From NCBI GenBank assembly GCA_025457845.1, contig JALOTO010000116.1:1-5004 (forward strand): a stretch of DNA of 5,004 nt, written 5' to 3'. Position numbers and translations under genes: made by a program. The notes under the pieces were generated by a model. It did not search any database. It was not told where the DNA came from and saw nothing but the letters and a program-made list of their open reading frames with translations. This DNA is from Thermoplasmata archaeon. Its GTDB lineage: Archaea > Thermoplasmatota > Thermoplasmata > UBA10834. Below are positions 4,182-5,004 of the stretch, in pieces. Position 1 is the stretch's first letter. The number at the start of each line of letters is the position of its first letter.

Positions 4182-5004
4182 ATGACCGACCTATCAGTCA
4201 CGCTGTGCGGCATGCGCCTCGGGAACCCGACCATGCTCGCGGCGGGCGTTTTGGACGAGACCGGGAGGACCATGGTGGAGGTCGCGCGCGCTGGTGCGGG
4301 CGCGGTGGTCACCAAGTCCGTCGGGAAGGAGCCTAGGCAGGGCCACAACAACCCGTGCGTGGTAGAGCTGGATGTCGGCCTGCTGAATGCGATGGGACTG
4401 CCCAATCCCGGCATCGGGGCCTACAGGGCCGAGATCGCAGAGGCGAAGAAGGGGGGCGTCCCCGTGATAGGCAGCGTCTTCGGCGGCACCGAGGAGGAGA
4501 TCGCCGAGATGGCCGTGCTCGTCCAGTCGGCGGGCGCGGACGCCGTGGAGCTCAACCTGAGCTGTCCCCATGCCAAGGGATACGGGGCAGAGGTCGGCTC
4601 GACACCAGAGATGGTCGAGGCGGTCTGCAGGGCGGCCAAGGCCGGGCTCAAGGTGCCTCTCCTCGCGAAGCTCACCCCGAACACGGCGTTCATCTCGAAG
4701 CTCGCTGTCGCTGCAGAGCGAGGGGGCGCTGATGCGATTGTCGCGATCAACACGGTCAAGGCGATGGCCATAAGCCCGGAGGCGGGGATGCCCGTCCTGG
4801 CCAACAGGTTCGGCGGCCTATCCGGTCCCGCGATCCGGCCGATAGGCGTCCGGTGCGTGTACGAGATCTACGACGCCGTGGACATACCCATAGTGGGCGT
4901 CGGAGGAGTGGCTACCGCGAACGACGCGCTCGAGTACATCATGGCCGGGGCCACCGCAGTCCAGATCGGGACGGCGGTGTGGACGAGGGGGACCAAGGTC
5001 TTCG
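4182..5004 (+). CDS. pyrD: Dihydroorotate dehydrogenase, class 1 (probably 1B catalytic subunit), 3' end cut off
   Basis: The window holds 274 residues. The family is about 300 long, so roughly 25-30 are missing at the right edge. The enzyme oxidises dihydroorotate to orotate with FMN, the fourth step of de novo pyrimidine synthesis, in the cytosol. Features in order: MTDLSVTLCGMRLGNP start; TKSVGKEPRQGHNNP (44-58) with FMN/substrate-contacting Lys45; LLNAMGLPNPG (67-77); NLSCPHAKGYG (125-135), where Cys128 is the class 1 catalytic base (class 2 uses Ser); LAKLTPN with Lys163; INTVKAM (189-195); GGLSGPAIRP (211-220); and the FMN phosphate motifs VGVGGV (238-243) and AGATAVQIGT (255-264). No membrane-binding N-terminal helix is present, which also excludes class 2. 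The close match to the PyrDB pattern (LVTKGTTLEPR in other 1B enzymes) suggests class 1B with an NAD-linked PyrK partner, but pyrK is not in view. It has its own TATA-like box and AGGAG site. Confidence 0.93.
   Translation, partial: MTDLSVTLCGMRLGNPTMLAAGVLDETGRTMVEVARAGAGAVVTKSVGKEPRQGHNNPCVVELDVGLLNAMGLPNPGIGAYRAEIAEAKKGGVPVIGSVFGGTEEEIAEMAVLVQSAGADAVELNLSCPHAKGYGAEVGSTPEMVEAVCRAAKAGLKVPLLAKLTPNTAFISKLAVAAERGGADAIVAINTVKAMAISPEAGMPVLANRFGGLSGPAIRPIGVRCVYEIYDAVDIPIVGVGGVATANDALEYIMAGATAVQIGTAVWTRGTKVF

Overview
The window looks like ordinary chromosomal DNA from a GC-rich archaeon. The evidence is TATA-like boxes about 25-35 bases upstream of start codons, GGAGG-type ribosome binding sites, heavy use of AGG for arginine with some ATA for isoleucine, short gaps between genes, and a pilin-like protein pair at the left end. 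The gene content would fit the Thermoplasmatota, but no taxonomic marker is present, so that placement is only an inference.

Layout. Positions 1-830 (+) hold two small, overlapping genes of unknown function: the end of one, and a complete 155-residue protein with an N-terminal membrane anchor. They resemble the accessory pilin-like exoproteins of archaeal type IV pilus loci. Positions 827-2053 (-) encode a SufS-family (class V aminotransferase fold) cysteine desulfurase. It converges on the previous gene, and the two stop codons share one CTAG palindrome. A gap of about 110 bases (2054-2165) separates it from a divergent operon on the + strand: an IscS/NifS-type cysteine desulfurase (2166-3380) overlapping by 8 bases with the Fe-S scaffold gene iscU (3373-3750). 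Positions 3751-4181 hold promoter-like sequence, an inverted repeat and a small membrane protein gene of unknown function with atypical codon use. From 4182 to the right edge runs a class 1 dihydroorotate dehydrogenase gene (pyrD), cut off near its C-terminus.

Functionally, IscS takes sulfur from cysteine and passes it as persulfide to IscU, where [2Fe-2S] clusters are built. The divergent SufS-like enzyme is a second, differently built desulfurase. Its partner is not visible; it could share the sulfur pool or serve another acceptor. PyrD belongs to de novo pyrimidine synthesis and has its own promoter and ribosome binding site, so it is probably a separate transcription unit. If it is class 1B, its usual partner PyrK would itself need a [2Fe-2S] cluster.

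The window is mostly housekeeping. The points most worth a second look are the C-terminal CGGGSC tail of IscS, whose codons also form the iscU ribosome binding site; the departures of the SufS-like enzyme from the classical family; the pairing of two desulfurase types around one short intergenic region; and the small membrane gene, whose likely first transmembrane helix lies upstream of the only canonical start codon. I see no CRISPR array, tRNA, rRNA, transposase or insertion sequence.
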